A stretch of DNA of 64,000 nt from Chitinophagales bacterium (GTDB lineage: Bacteria; Bacteroidota; Bacteroidia; Chitinophagales; JADJOU01): contig JAEUUY010000020.1 in assembly GCA_016787225.1 (NCBI GenBank), positions 1 to 64,000 on the forward strand, written 5' to 3'. The first letter of the stretch is position 1. Each line of letters begins with the position of its first letter. Shown here piece by piece: positions 1-7,534 of the stretch. The notes beneath the pieces were generated by a model. The model made no database searches, was not told where the DNA came from, and saw only the letters and a program-made list of their open reading frames with translations. The position numbers and the translations under genes were made by a program.

Positions 1-165
1 TCAGGAAAAGTAATAATCAGAAGTATTGAATTATTAGGAATGAAAAATATTACTGTACATTTGTTTAGGATTTAGAGAAAAAAATGTAATCCAAATCAGT
101 TTTTTAACCAAAAACTGTCAAGTAATTTTAGGACGAGACAAAGTAAACCCTTATAGTTCTAAGCC
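1..165. other. non-coding left edge
   Basis: I see no credible reading frame in this AT-rich stretch. It leads directly into the 21-bp repeat array. The gene to its left lies outside the window. Confidence 0.5.
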
Positions 166-438
166 TACACCCTAGCCAGCTAACCTTGGAGACGAACGGA
201 CTCAGGTTTGTGGTTAGCTCGTTCTATTCAGAGGTGAGTCAGCTCAGGTTTTTTGATAGCTGGCTCATTTCAGAGGTGAGTCAGCTCAGGTATTTCGATA
301 GTTGGCTCATTTCAAAGGTTAGCTAGCTCAGGTATTTCGATAGCTGGCTGATGTCAAAGGTGAGCTAGCTGATGTCAGAGGTGAGCCAGTTCATGTCAGA
401 GGTGAGCTGGTTCAGGTAAAAGCTGAGCCAGCTCACCT
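166..438. repeat. tandem array of about thirteen degenerate 21-bp units
   Basis: From 166 to 438 the sequence can be cut every 21 bases into similar units. The clearest type reads cagaggtgagtcagctcagg plus t, and it alternates with a type built around gatagctggctcattt. Paired units make 42-bp repeats at 229-270, 271-312 and 313-354, followed by single 21-bp units to 438. The first unit (166-186) and the last (418-438) both carry agccagct followed by acct, while inner units carry its inverse, so the array also has inverted symmetry. Stops occur in the frames I checked on both strands, so it is unlikely to encode a heptad protein repeat. I do not recognise the family. Confidence 0.85.
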
Positions 439-477
439 ATAGGGGTGGGGGGGGTACCCTAGGGGGTGGGGGGTCGG
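439..477 (+). repeat. G-rich tract with four G runs (possible G-quadruplex)
   Basis: Four runs of G lie at 442-445, 447-454, 462-466 and 468-473, separated by T, a TACCCTA loop and T. This meets the usual four-run quadruplex pattern on the plus strand and stands out in AT-rich DNA. It directly follows the 21-bp array. GGGTACCC inside it is also a palindrome. Quadruplex formation is inference. Confidence 0.6.
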
Positions 478-815
478 CAAATAAACTGCTGTTTATCTGA
501 TATTTATGCATTTCTCTGCAAGTGTACAAAAATTTATACGTTTAGAGTGGTAAATGCCCTAGCTTTATTTATTTAATGCAAGGAGCCACATATGACATTG
601 GACTATTATACCAATGTTACATCTAAAATAGTCCAGACTATTTTGGATGATTACAGTGGTAAATGCCGTTGTTATTAATGTTCAGTACAATGAACGACAG
701 TAATATTGGACTGATACATAAATACAAACGGTATTACTAATACGCTTACGGTATTTATAATTCGTTAGTAAGTTCTCAGCAGATTGCAACGAAAATAGTT
801 CTGTCTGTATTCGTA
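478..815. repeat. non-coding region with palindrome and dispersed-repeat features
   Basis: No reading frame is supported. The stretch holds a perfect inverted repeat at 625-644 (AAAATAGTC, 2-base loop, GACTATTTT), a direct repeat of agtggtaaatgcc near 547 and 655, and a segment near 737-755 with aatac and acggtatt. The order of tataccaat, an AAAAT hairpin and acggtatt recurs at 50701-50760. This suggests two copies of a dispersed element. Confidence 0.5.
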
Positions 816-1208
816 TCAAATCAAATAATCATCTAGCTCCCTTCGATCGCGTTTTGTAGGTCGGCCTTTACCTTTTTCTCGGTCTACTGTCGAATTGAAA
901 AAGGCAGATTGAACTTTTGGTAAATCAGTCAAACTATTGAATAATTCGATATAACATTCCCTAGCTAGTTCGGCCGATACTCGTTTTTCTATTATTTTTG
1001 TGACTTCAATTTCTAGTACCTGCTGCTCTCTTTTAATTCGATATTTTTCGCCTAGTTTCACTTTTTTGGAGCTTTTGACACTATATCCATCGAGTTTGAC
1101 TTTACCGCCATCAATAGCTTCCGAGGCTATGCTGCGCGATTTAAATATGCGCACAGCCCAGAGATATTTATCTATACGAATATCGTTAGCTTCCTTTTCT
1201 GGCTTCAT
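816..1208 (-). CDS. S4-domain RNA-binding protein (Hsp15/HslR-like)
   Basis: A small basic protein of about 130 residues whose N-terminal half is an S4 RNA-binding domain (IRIDKYLWAVRIFKSRSIA, then GGKVKLDG). The C-terminus is basic (KGKGRPTKRDRRELDD), as in heat-shock protein 15, which binds 50S subunits carrying a stalled nascent chain. I chose the ATG at 1208, which gives MKPEKEAND. A longer frame to 1259 adds 17 residues unlike an S4 protein and runs deeper into the neighbour. With this start it overlaps the 3' end of the methyltransferase gene by 23 bases, so the two are probably co-transcribed and translationally coupled. Both act on ribosomal RNA, which fits a shared role in ribosome upkeep. 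Confidence 0.8.
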   Translation of the reverse strand: MKPEKEANDIRIDKYLWAVRIFKSRSIASEAIDGGKVKLDGYSVKSSKKVKLGEKYRIKREQQVLEIEVTKIIEKRVSAELARECYIELFNSLTDLPKVQSAFFNSTVDREKGKGRPTKRDRRELDDYLI

Positions 1209-1944
1209 AGGCTTGGTGAAATAAAATGCCGGCTGCCACAGATACATTGAGGGAGTCAAATCGATCTGTATTCATGGGTATTTTAATTTGATGAGTGAGC
1301 ATTTTTTGGACAGGTAGGCTGATTCCTGTGTTTTCATTTCCTAATACGAGCAGGGTAGGAAGATGAAGGTCAAGTTGATCTATACTCATCTTAGCTTTTT
1401 CAGTAGCTCCAATAAGCTGAAAACCGCATTGAATCAAATAGTCTATGGTGTCCCAAATGTTTTCTACACGGCAAATTGGGATATGGGCCAAAGCTCCAGC
1501 ACTAGACTTATTCGCTTGGGCATTCACTGAAACGCTATTTTTATTCGGTATGATGATGGCATCAACATCAAAGCATACAGCACTTCGAGCTATGGCTCCA
1601 AAATTCCCTACATCTGTGATTCTATCGAGAAATACAAAAAAAGGTTGCTTTCCCTGACTGATGAGGAAATGATAAATATCGTCGAGTTTAGCATATTCAT
1701 ATTTATTGAGGATAGCTACCACTCCTTGATGCGAAATTTCATGGGGCTTGTAAAATGGGAAGATCAGATAGTCTATCTTCTGGATAGGTACCTTTTTAAT
1801 GGGCACCTCATTGGCTTTAGCCAGTTGTATGATTTCTCCTACATCTCTAGCCGTCTGACTGATCCATATCGTATCGATATTGACTCCATTTTTTAATGCT
1901 TCTACAATCGAATTCTTTCCAAAAATTATATCTTTTTTTTTCAT
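1186..1944 (-). CDS. rlmB: 23S rRNA 2'-O-methyltransferase, TrmH/SpoU family
   Basis: A 252-residue SPOUT methyltransferase. The N-terminal substrate-binding part begins with FGKNSIVEAL, typical of RlmB. The three SpoU motifs are present: NFGAIARSA (near 114-122, with the conserved Asn and Arg), LVLGNENTG (near 200) and IPMNTDRFDSLNVSVAAGI (near 222-240), which build the trefoil-knot SAM site. RlmB methylates G2251 of 23S rRNA. The exact target cannot be fixed from sequence, and related TrmH enzymes act on tRNA. The S4 gene overlaps its 3' end. Upstream, a TTAGA-rich spacer separates it from the permease gene. Confidence 0.85.
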   Translation of the reverse strand: MKKKDIIFGKNSIVEALKNGVNIDTIWISQTARDVGEIIQLAKANEVPIKKVPIQKIDYLIFPFYKPHEISHQGVVAILNKYEYAKLDDIYHFLISQGKQPFFVFLDRITDVGNFGAIARSAVCFDVDAIIIPNKNSVSVNAQANKSSAGALAHIPICRVENIWDTIDYLIQCGFQLIGATEKAKMSIDQLDLHLPTLLVLGNENTGISLPVQKMLTHQIKIPMNTDRFDSLNVSVAAGILFHQAYEARKGS

Positions 1945-1948
1945 ATTT

Positions 1949-2001
1949 TCTTGTCTAACTTCTTTTATCTAAATTCTATCATCTAACATCTAACTTCTAT
2001 C
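1949..2001 (-). repeat. TTAGA-rich spacer repeat (copy 1)
   Basis: Plus-strand tctaacttc, atctaacatc and taacttctat words read on the transcribed minus strand as repeated GTTAGAtgTTAGA. The tract fills the gap between the stop of the permease gene and the start of rlmB. Similar tracts lie at 15895-15918, 21745-21776, 25336-25395 and 56682-56726. Confidence 0.55.
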
Positions 2002-3195
2002 TTATTTATACTCTACTACCTTAATAGGTGAAATCTTGGAAATAGTTCTCAGTGGAATATATGCGCTTATTATACATGTGAAGACCGTTAAGATATTTAT
2101 AAAAACAAATGCCTTCCAGTCAATCCAGACAGGAGCATAAGAAATATAATAAATTGCAGGGTCTAGTTTTATTGGTTTTAAAAAGTGCAAAATAGCTGTT
2201 ACAACCAGCGCTATCAGATTCCCTATTGATACACCTCTTATTATTATAAAAAAAACTTGGTAATACATTATTTCAATTATTGATTTATTATGAGCTCCTA
2301 GTACTTTCAGCATACCAATCAGTTTGGTTTTTTCTATCACAAATATACTAATGGTCGATATGATATTGACCATGGCCACTATGAGCATGACTATAAATAT
2401 AATGAGTTCATTTTTTTTCATGAGTGCTAGCCAATCAAAAAGCTGGGGATATATTTCATAAATAGTATCCACTGATACATCGTTTAATTCTTCATAGATA
2501 CTGGAAGCTAAATTTCGTATCTCATGTTTATCTTTGGATTGAATTTCTATCCAGCTATATTCCTGACTTCCCCATTGATTTAAATTTTGGAGAAATTTTA
2601 TATCAGAAAGAGCAATCTGCGCATCAAATTCCTCTATATTAGTGACATAGCTGTTGATGACTTTGGCCCGAATAGATTTTGGTTGGCTATCAAGTATGCT
2701 GATAATTAGGGGGTCGCCTAGTTTGAGATTGAGCTTATTGAGACTATGCTGCGATAAAATTATGGGTGCTTCTTTACTTTGTTCATAGGATAAATGTTTT
2801 GGCTGCCCATATTCAAAGCTTGATGTTTTATTGAAATCAATACCTCTGAGAATTATCCCTTCAATATTTTCTTGATTTTTTAGAAGGGCACCTTTATTAA
2901 CCACAGGAGTTATTTTTCCTAGTCCTTTTTGGTTTATATCTTTGAGCTCAATTTGAATAGGATTTTCTCCTATAGGATTGATAGAGTTACCAATGGAAGA
3001 GATACGGATATGTGACCAAAATCCAAAAATCTTGTCCTCAATAGTTTTTTCAAAACCTCTTATTAGAAAGGATGAAATAAGTATAGTGCAGATACAAAGC
3101 GCTATTGCGAGTTGACATATTATTTGAATAAAGTGATGCCGCTGAAGAGTTTTATCCTTTGTTAAACTTTTTGCTAACTTTACGCTCCAATTCAT
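2002..3195 (-). CDS. FtsX/LolCE-family ABC transporter permease
   Basis: About 397 residues with the layout of lipoprotein-release permeases (LolC/LolE): one N-terminal membrane helix (near 25-45), a large periplasmic MacB-like core domain (near 50-260), then three C-terminal helices (near 265-390) with the FtsX-type stretch LIGMLKVLGAHNKSIIEIM. In LolCDE such subunits extract lipoproteins from the inner membrane with the ATPase LolD, which is not in this window. I start it at the ATG at 3195; the in-frame TTG at 3204 is less likely. The divergent NamZ gene starts only 28 bases away. A Bacteroidota -7 box ends 6 bases before the ATG, so the mRNA may be nearly leaderless. Confidence 0.75.
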   Translation of the reverse strand: MNWSVKLAKSLTKDKTLQRHHFIQIICQLAIALCICTILISSFLIRGFEKTIEDKIFGFWSHIRISSIGNSINPIGENPIQIELKDINQKGLGKITPVVNKGALLKNQENIEGIILRGIDFNKTSSFEYGQPKHLSYEQSKEAPIILSQHSLNKLNLKLGDPLIISILDSQPKSIRAKVINSYVTNIEEFDAQIALSDIKFLQNLNQWGSQEYSWIEIQSKDKHEIRNLASSIYEELNDVSVDTIYEIYPQLFDWLALMKKNELIIFIVMLIVAMVNIISTISIFVIEKTKLIGMLKVLGAHNKSIIEIMYYQVFFIIIRGVSIGNLIALVVTAILHFLKPIKLDPAIYYISYAPVWIDWKAFVFINILTVFTCIISAYIPLRTISKISPIKVVEYK

Positions 3196-3201
3196 ACTGC
3201 A

Positions 3202-3209
3202 CAAAGGTA
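3202..3209 (-). promoter_or_regulatory. -7 box TAnnTTTG for the permease gene
   Basis: TACCTTTG on the minus strand, 6 bases before the ATG at 3195. It matches the Bacteroidota -7 consensus. No clear TTG was seen at the usual upstream spacing. Confidence 0.45.
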
Positions 3210-3223
3210 ACTTCTTTCAAAAT

Positions 3224-4378
3224 ATGCGACTTTCTTTTTTTGCACTCTTTCTTTGTATTTATCTATTAACAGAAGGTCAAACAATCATTCCTGGAGCGGA
3301 CCGCAGCCAACTATATTTACCTAAGTTAAAAGGGAAAAAGATAGCAATTACCTGCAATCATACCAGTATGGTGGGTAACCAGCATTTGGTAGATTTTCTT
3401 ATCACTAATGAAATTAAAATTGTAAAAATATTCGCACCCGAACATGGATTTAGAGGCGAAGCAGATGCTGGAGCTAAGATTAAATCCGAGATAGACACTA
3501 AGACTGGAATACGTATAAAATCTCTTTATGGAAAGAATTTGAAACCGAGCAGAGAAGACCTGAAGAATATTGATATTATGCTTTTTGATATTCAAGATGT
3601 GGGTGTTCGATTTTATACCTATATTTCTACCTTGCAATACGTCATGGAAGCCTGCGCGGATGCGAATATTCCTGTGATAGTACTCGATAGACCAAACCCC
3701 AACGGACATTATATTGATGGCCCCGTCTTGGATATGAAATTTAAGAGCTTTGTAGGTATGCAACCTATCCCTGTGGTCTATGGCATGACAATAGGAGAAT
3801 ATGCTAAAATGCTGGTAGGGGAGAAGTGGCTGCAAACCAAGTCAAAAGTCAAACTAGAAGTTGTTCCTTGCTTGAACTACCAACATGATTCCAAGATAGT
3901 CTTAACTATTCCTCCATCCCCCAATTTAAAATCAAGCCAAGCGATAGCGTTATATCCTTCGCTATGTTTATTTGAAGGAACTGGTGTTTCTGTAGGCAGA
4001 GGTACTGAGACGCCTTTTGAATGCTTTGGCTCGCCATTTTTGAATAAACAAGTTTTGAAAGATAGCTTCATACCCATGTCTCGAAAAGGTGCTAGCTCAC
4101 CACCATATTTGAATCAGTGGTGTTTTGGAGAACAATTGTCAGAGATAAAGGTAGTAGAGAAGTTTGATTTATCCTACATTTTAAAAGCCTATCAGCATTG
4201 GACCAGGGATAAAAAGGAGTTTTTCTTACCATCATTGTTTTTCGATAATTTAGCAGGTAATGCAACCCTAAGATGGCAAATTATTAATGGTAAGACAGAG
4301 AACGAAATTCGTGAATCTTGGTATTCTGATATAGCAAAGTTTAAAAAAATTAGGGTAAAGTACCTTATTTATCCTTAG
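3224..4378 (+). CDS. namZ: NamZ-like exo-beta-N-acetylmuramidase (DUF1343)
   Basis: A 384-residue protein with an N-terminal signal peptide (MRLSFFALFLCIYLLTEGQ) followed by the DUF1343 fold. Family hallmarks are NHTSMVG, APEHGFRGEADAG (near 78-90), FDIQDVGVRFYTYIS (near 122-136), LDRPNPNG and a C-terminal GTGVSVGRGTETPFECFG. Members of this family (glycoside hydrolase family 171) release terminal N-acetylmuramic acid from peptidoglycan fragments, so a role in cell-wall recycling outside the cytoplasm is likely. It diverges from the permease gene with a very short shared spacer. Its 3' end overlaps that of the convergent cyclase gene by 14 bases. Confidence 0.85.
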   Translation: MRLSFFALFLCIYLLTEGQTIIPGADRSQLYLPKLKGKKIAITCNHTSMVGNQHLVDFLITNEIKIVKIFAPEHGFRGEADAGAKIKSEIDTKTGIRIKSLYGKNLKPSREDLKNIDIMLFDIQDVGVRFYTYISTLQYVMEACADANIPVIVLDRPNPNGHYIDGPVLDMKFKSFVGMQPIPVVYGMTIGEYAKMLVGEKWLQTKSKVKLEVVPCLNYQHDSKIVLTIPPSPNLKSSQAIALYPSLCLFEGTGVSVGRGTETPFECFGSPFLNKQVLKDSFIPMSRKGASSPPYLNQWCFGEQLSEIKVVEKFDLSYILKAYQHWTRDKKEFFLPSLFFDNLAGNATLRWQIINGKTENEIRESWYSDIAKFKKIRVKYLIYP

Positions 4379-5648
4379 TTTTCAGATTATACATTTTCAT
4401 TGTTCCTTTGTTTTTCACATCGATCTCACCGCGTGAAGCAAAATCAAAACTATCTTTTACAAGATGATAGGTTGCTTCAGAAACATTGATCGTATTTACT
4501 TCACCTAGCTTCTCCATTCTACTGGCAATGTTGACAGCGTCTCCCCATATATCGTAAGCAAATTTCGTATCACCGACTACTCCAGCTACTACCGCCCCTG
4601 TATTGATTCCTATCCGAATGTCAAAACTTCTTTTCGTTGGATTCTTTGGTAGTATCCTTTCATTATGGATAAATTCCAAAATTTCCATAGCACACAAAAT
4701 CATATTGTTAGCTGCTAACTTTGAATCTGTTTGAAAACCTGAAACACACATATAGGCATCGCCTATGGTTTTTATTTTCTCTATATTATACTTTAGTATG
4801 ATTTGATCAAAAGACCGAAAGTAATAATCAATAATCTTGACTAAATCTTTGGCAGATAATTCTTCGCTAAGCTTAGTGAAGTCTTGAAAGTCAGTAAACA
4901 TTATGGTTACATTGTCATGCAATTGAGCTTCTGTTCTACCATGTTGTTTTAACTCTTGTGCTACTTTAAGGGGGAGAATATTAAGTAGCAAATTGTCCGA
5001 CTTTTCTTTTTCATATTTTATCTCGTCTTCGGTATCATGCATAGCTATGGAATAAAACGCGCCACTTAAAGTAAGAGAAATAAATGAAAATAGAGTATTT
5101 GATAAATTTAAATAGCCTTTATGTATGGTATCTAAAATTTGTATCGGTTCGAACAAACTACTATAATAAAAGTTTAGAAACATAAAGCTGATAACACATA
5201 TCAATGATAACGATACTTTTATAGTCCATTTGCCTCTGGGCATTAGAAATGGGAATAGCGAAATAACTAATATATAGTATTGAAAACCGCAATCAGTCCC
5301 AAAATAATAAACTGCTATGATTTGATGAATAATAATTTCCAATACCATAATGATAGAAGAAGTGAAATGCATACCCTTTCTATTCAATATTATACTTGTA
5401 ATATAAATCCCAACACTTACAATATTAATTGCACTCATTGGGTATGCTCTTAGGAAATAAAAGTAAAAAATCCAATGAAGGTGCACAAACATTCCTAGAG
5501 TCAGCACTAGGTTCGATAGCTTGTAAAATCTGAGATTATCAGAATTTATGATAGTGGGAATACTATCAAAAGATGGGATGTTTTTTACCATAGGTATTTT
5601 ACTCCCAATTTGCTTAGTTATAGAAAAAAAAGTATTACCTGTATTCAT
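4365..5648 (-). CDS. membrane-bound class III adenylate cyclase
   Basis: About 427 residues. An N-terminal membrane part with roughly five or six helices (near 40-220) is followed by a short linker (EKSDNLLLNILP) and a class III cyclase domain (near 245-427). Catalytic residues are visible: metal-binding Asp in MFTDFQDF (near 253) and IGDAY (near 297), adenine-contacting Lys (near 293) and Asp in FAYDIWGD (near 366), and the transition-state Asn and Arg in NIASRME (near 373 and 377). The Lys/Asp pair points to ATP rather than GTP. ATG at 5648 was chosen over the in-frame TTG at 5672. A second cyclase is divergently encoded 90 bases away. No separate sensor domain was recognised in the membrane part. 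Confidence 0.88.
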   Translation of the reverse strand: MNTGNTFFSITKQIGSKIPMVKNIPSFDSIPTIINSDNLRFYKLSNLVLTLGMFVHLHWIFYFYFLRAYPMSAINIVSVGIYITSIILNRKGMHFTSSIIMVLEIIIHQIIAVYYFGTDCGFQYYILVISLFPFLMPRGKWTIKVSLSLICVISFMFLNFYYSSLFEPIQILDTIHKGYLNLSNTLFSFISLTLSGAFYSIAMHDTEDEIKYEKEKSDNLLLNILPLKVAQELKQHGRTEAQLHDNVTIMFTDFQDFTKLSEELSAKDLVKIIDYYFRSFDQIILKYNIEKIKTIGDAYMCVSGFQTDSKLAANNMILCAMEILEFIHNERILPKNPTKRSFDIRIGINTGAVVAGVVGDTKFAYDIWGDAVNIASRMEKLGEVNTINVSEATYHLVKDSFDFASRGEIDVKNKGTMKMYNLKTKDK

Positions 5649-5669
5649 TATAAATATATGACAGTGGTG

Positions 5670-5698
5670 CAAATATAGTCATACATAAATTTATTCAA
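5670..5698 (-). promoter_or_regulatory. Bacteroidota-type promoter of the membrane cyclase
   Basis: On the minus strand TTG (5698-5696), 18 bases, then TATATTTG (5677-5670), about 21 bases before the ATG at 5648. This is the clearest two-part Bacteroidota promoter in the window. It lies in the 90-base gap shared with the divergent cyclase. Confidence 0.6.
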
Positions 5699-5713
5699 TT
5701 TGTTATAATATTG

Positions 5714-5721
5714 TATCTTTG
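5714..5721 (+). promoter_or_regulatory. -7 box TAnnTTTG for the second cyclase
   Basis: TATCTTTG lies 17 bases before the ATG at 5739. It sits back to back with the promoter of the divergent cyclase gene, so the two could be co-regulated. Confidence 0.5.
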
Positions 5722-5738
5722 GATATAACTTAAACTCA

Positions 5739-6953
5739 ATGAGACGTCTTAGTACTTATATTTTATTTAGTATTCTATTTTTGTTTTCCCTAGATTTCAA
5801 TGCTCAGTCTAAGAAAGAGTTGAAGGAACAGAATGAGGAGCAAAAAAGAATGTATAATGATTTATTGCAGGAGAAGGCCAATATTGAGAAAGAGAAGAGG
5901 CGCTTAGAGGCAGATAAACAGGAATTAGCGGAAAAAACCAAGGCATTGGATGAGGCTGTAAAGAAGAAGCAACAGGAGCTGAAAATGACAGAAAAAGAGA
6001 TTCAATCCAGTAAGATTCTTTTAAAAGAAAAATCCAATGAAGTCGTTGAAAAGGAGAATGTAATTAGAGTAAAAGATGCTAATATTTCATCTTTAGAAGA
6101 GGCAAAAAAAATATCAGATCTTGTAGCGAAGCAAAGCGAGTTAGAATTAGCAAATAAGAAAGCCTCACAAAAAATACTTATTCTGGGTATAGCCCTGATT
6201 AGCTTGATTTCTATCTTACTTTTATATATGTTTATCAATAGAAAAAAGGCTAGTAGAATTTTAGAAATTGAAAAGAAAAAATCAGATCAATTACTTCTCA
6301 ATATTTTACCACAAGAGATAGCAGATGAATTAAAAAATACGCAAAAAACACAAGCTAGAAGTTATGATATGGCTACAGTGTTGTTTGCTGATATTAAAGG
6401 TTTTACAAGTATTAGTGCTACTCTGAAACCATCCGTTTTAATAGCAGAATTGGATTATATTTTTGGCGCCTTCGATGATATCATTCAAAAGTATAATATT
6501 GAAAAAATAAAGGTCATAGGAGATTGCTTTATGTGTGTGGGAGGTATTCCACATAGTAATGAAACGAATCCGCAAGATGTAGTCTTAGCTGCCATAGAAA
6601 TGCAAGAATTTATGGCAGAAATGAAAAAAGAAAGAATCAAAACTAAAAAACAAGTCTATGAGATTCGAATTGGTATCAATACTGGACCTATCGTAGCTGG
6701 GGTCATAGGTACTAAAAAGTTTGCCTATGATGTATGGGGCGATACTGTTAATATTGCATCCCGTTTGGAATCTTCTTGTGAACCTGGCAAAATTAATATT
6801 TCTTCCACTACTTATGAAAAAGTTAAAGATAAATTTGCCTGTATTTATCGTGGAAAAATAGACATAAAAGGTAAAAATGGACTGGATATGTATTTCGTAT
6901 CAGATACAATTTTAGAAAAAAAACAATCAGATAATAAGCCGCTCGCATCATGA
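5739..6953 (+). CDS. class III adenylate cyclase with secreted coiled coil
   Basis: A 404-residue protein in four parts: a signal peptide (1-22), a long charged coiled coil (about 24-142, Glu/Lys-rich), one membrane helix (about 146-166) and a cytoplasmic class III cyclase domain (about 205-385). Metal Asp residues lie in LFADIKGF (near 218) and IGDCF (near 262), Lys near 258, Asp in FAYDVWGD (near 331), and Asn/Arg in NIASRLE (near 338 and 342). The layout suggests that a periplasmic coiled coil controls dimerisation and so cAMP synthesis. The catalytic part resembles that of the divergent neighbour, including the shared LLLNILP linker. The next gene overlaps its stop by 4 bases. Confidence 0.88.
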   Translation: MRRLSTYILFSILFLFSLDFNAQSKKELKEQNEEQKRMYNDLLQEKANIEKEKRRLEADKQELAEKTKALDEAVKKKQQELKMTEKEIQSSKILLKEKSNEVVEKENVIRVKDANISSLEEAKKISDLVAKQSELELANKKASQKILILGIALISLISILLLYMFINRKKASRILEIEKKKSDQLLLNILPQEIADELKNTQKTQARSYDMATVLFADIKGFTSISATLKPSVLIAELDYIFGAFDDIIQKYNIEKIKVIGDCFMCVGGIPHSNETNPQDVVLAAIEMQEFMAEMKKERIKTKKQVYEIRIGINTGPIVAGVIGTKKFAYDVWGDTVNIASRLESSCEPGKINISSTTYEKVKDKFACIYRGKIDIKGKNGLDMYFVSDTILEKKQSDNKPLAS

Positions 6954-7531
6954 ATTTTCACCTCGCCAAGAAGTATATTTTGACAAGACTTAAAGATGAA
7001 CTGCCTTCATATTTAACTTACCATGGATATCATCATACCTGGGATGTCTATGAAATGACTATAGAAATAGCCATGAGTGAAGGTATTACAGATGAAGAAG
7101 ATTTAACCTTGCTTAAAACCGCTGCTATATTTCATGATAGTGGATTTATCTTAGCCTACAATGGTCATGAGGATTTGAGCTGTGAAATTGTGCGAGAAAA
7201 ATTGCCGGAGTTTGACTACAATGAAGAACAAATAGAGAAAATTTGCAGTATGATTCAAGCTACAAAAATTCCTCAAAATCCACAAACACAGCTAGAGGAA
7301 ATATTGGCTGATGCAGACCTTGATTACCTTGGCAGAGAAGATTTTTATCCTATTTCAAGCTCTTTGTTTGAAGAATTTAAAAGCATAAGTCTTTTAAAAA
7401 CAGAAGAAGAATGGAATAAGATACAAGTAAAATTTTTGGAGCAACATCATTATTTTACAAAAACTTGTATTCAACGCAGAAAAGATGCGAAAGAAAAAAG
7501 ACTTGTTGAACTTAGAAAGCTAATTGGTTAA
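6950..7531 (+). CDS. HD-domain metal-dependent phosphohydrolase
   Basis: A 193-residue HD-superfamily protein. Conserved metal ligands are seen in YHGYHHTWDV (His near 28-29), FHDSGF (His62-Asp63), NGHED (His73) and ADADLDYLG (Asp near 121-123). Such proteins hydrolyse phosphate esters, often of nucleotides or cyclic nucleotides. Its start overlaps the stop of the adenylate cyclase gene in an ATGA arrangement, which implies co-translation. I infer, but cannot show, that it acts in the same nucleotide pathway, perhaps as a phosphodiesterase. Some HD proteins of this type are simply annotated as predicted hydrolases. Confidence 0.75.
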   Translation: MNFHLAKKYILTRLKDELPSYLTYHGYHHTWDVYEMTIEIAMSEGITDEEDLTLLKTAAIFHDSGFILAYNGHEDLSCEIVREKLPEFDYNEEQIEKICSMIQATKIPQNPQTQLEEILADADLDYLGREDFYPISSSLFEEFKSISLLKTEEEWNKIQVKFLEQHHYFTKTCIQRRKDAKEKRLVELRKLIG

Positions 7532-7534
7532 GTT

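Noticed and set aside
166-438. CRISPR array
   Set aside because: The units are contiguous 21-mers without unique spacers, and no cas genes are in the window.
166-438. Coding heptad repeat
   Set aside because: The period is divisible by three, but the frames checked on both strands contain stops within the units.
1209-1259. N-terminal extension of the S4 protein
   Set aside because: The 17 added residues are unlike S4 proteins and lie wholly inside the rlmB gene; the ATG at 1208 fits better.
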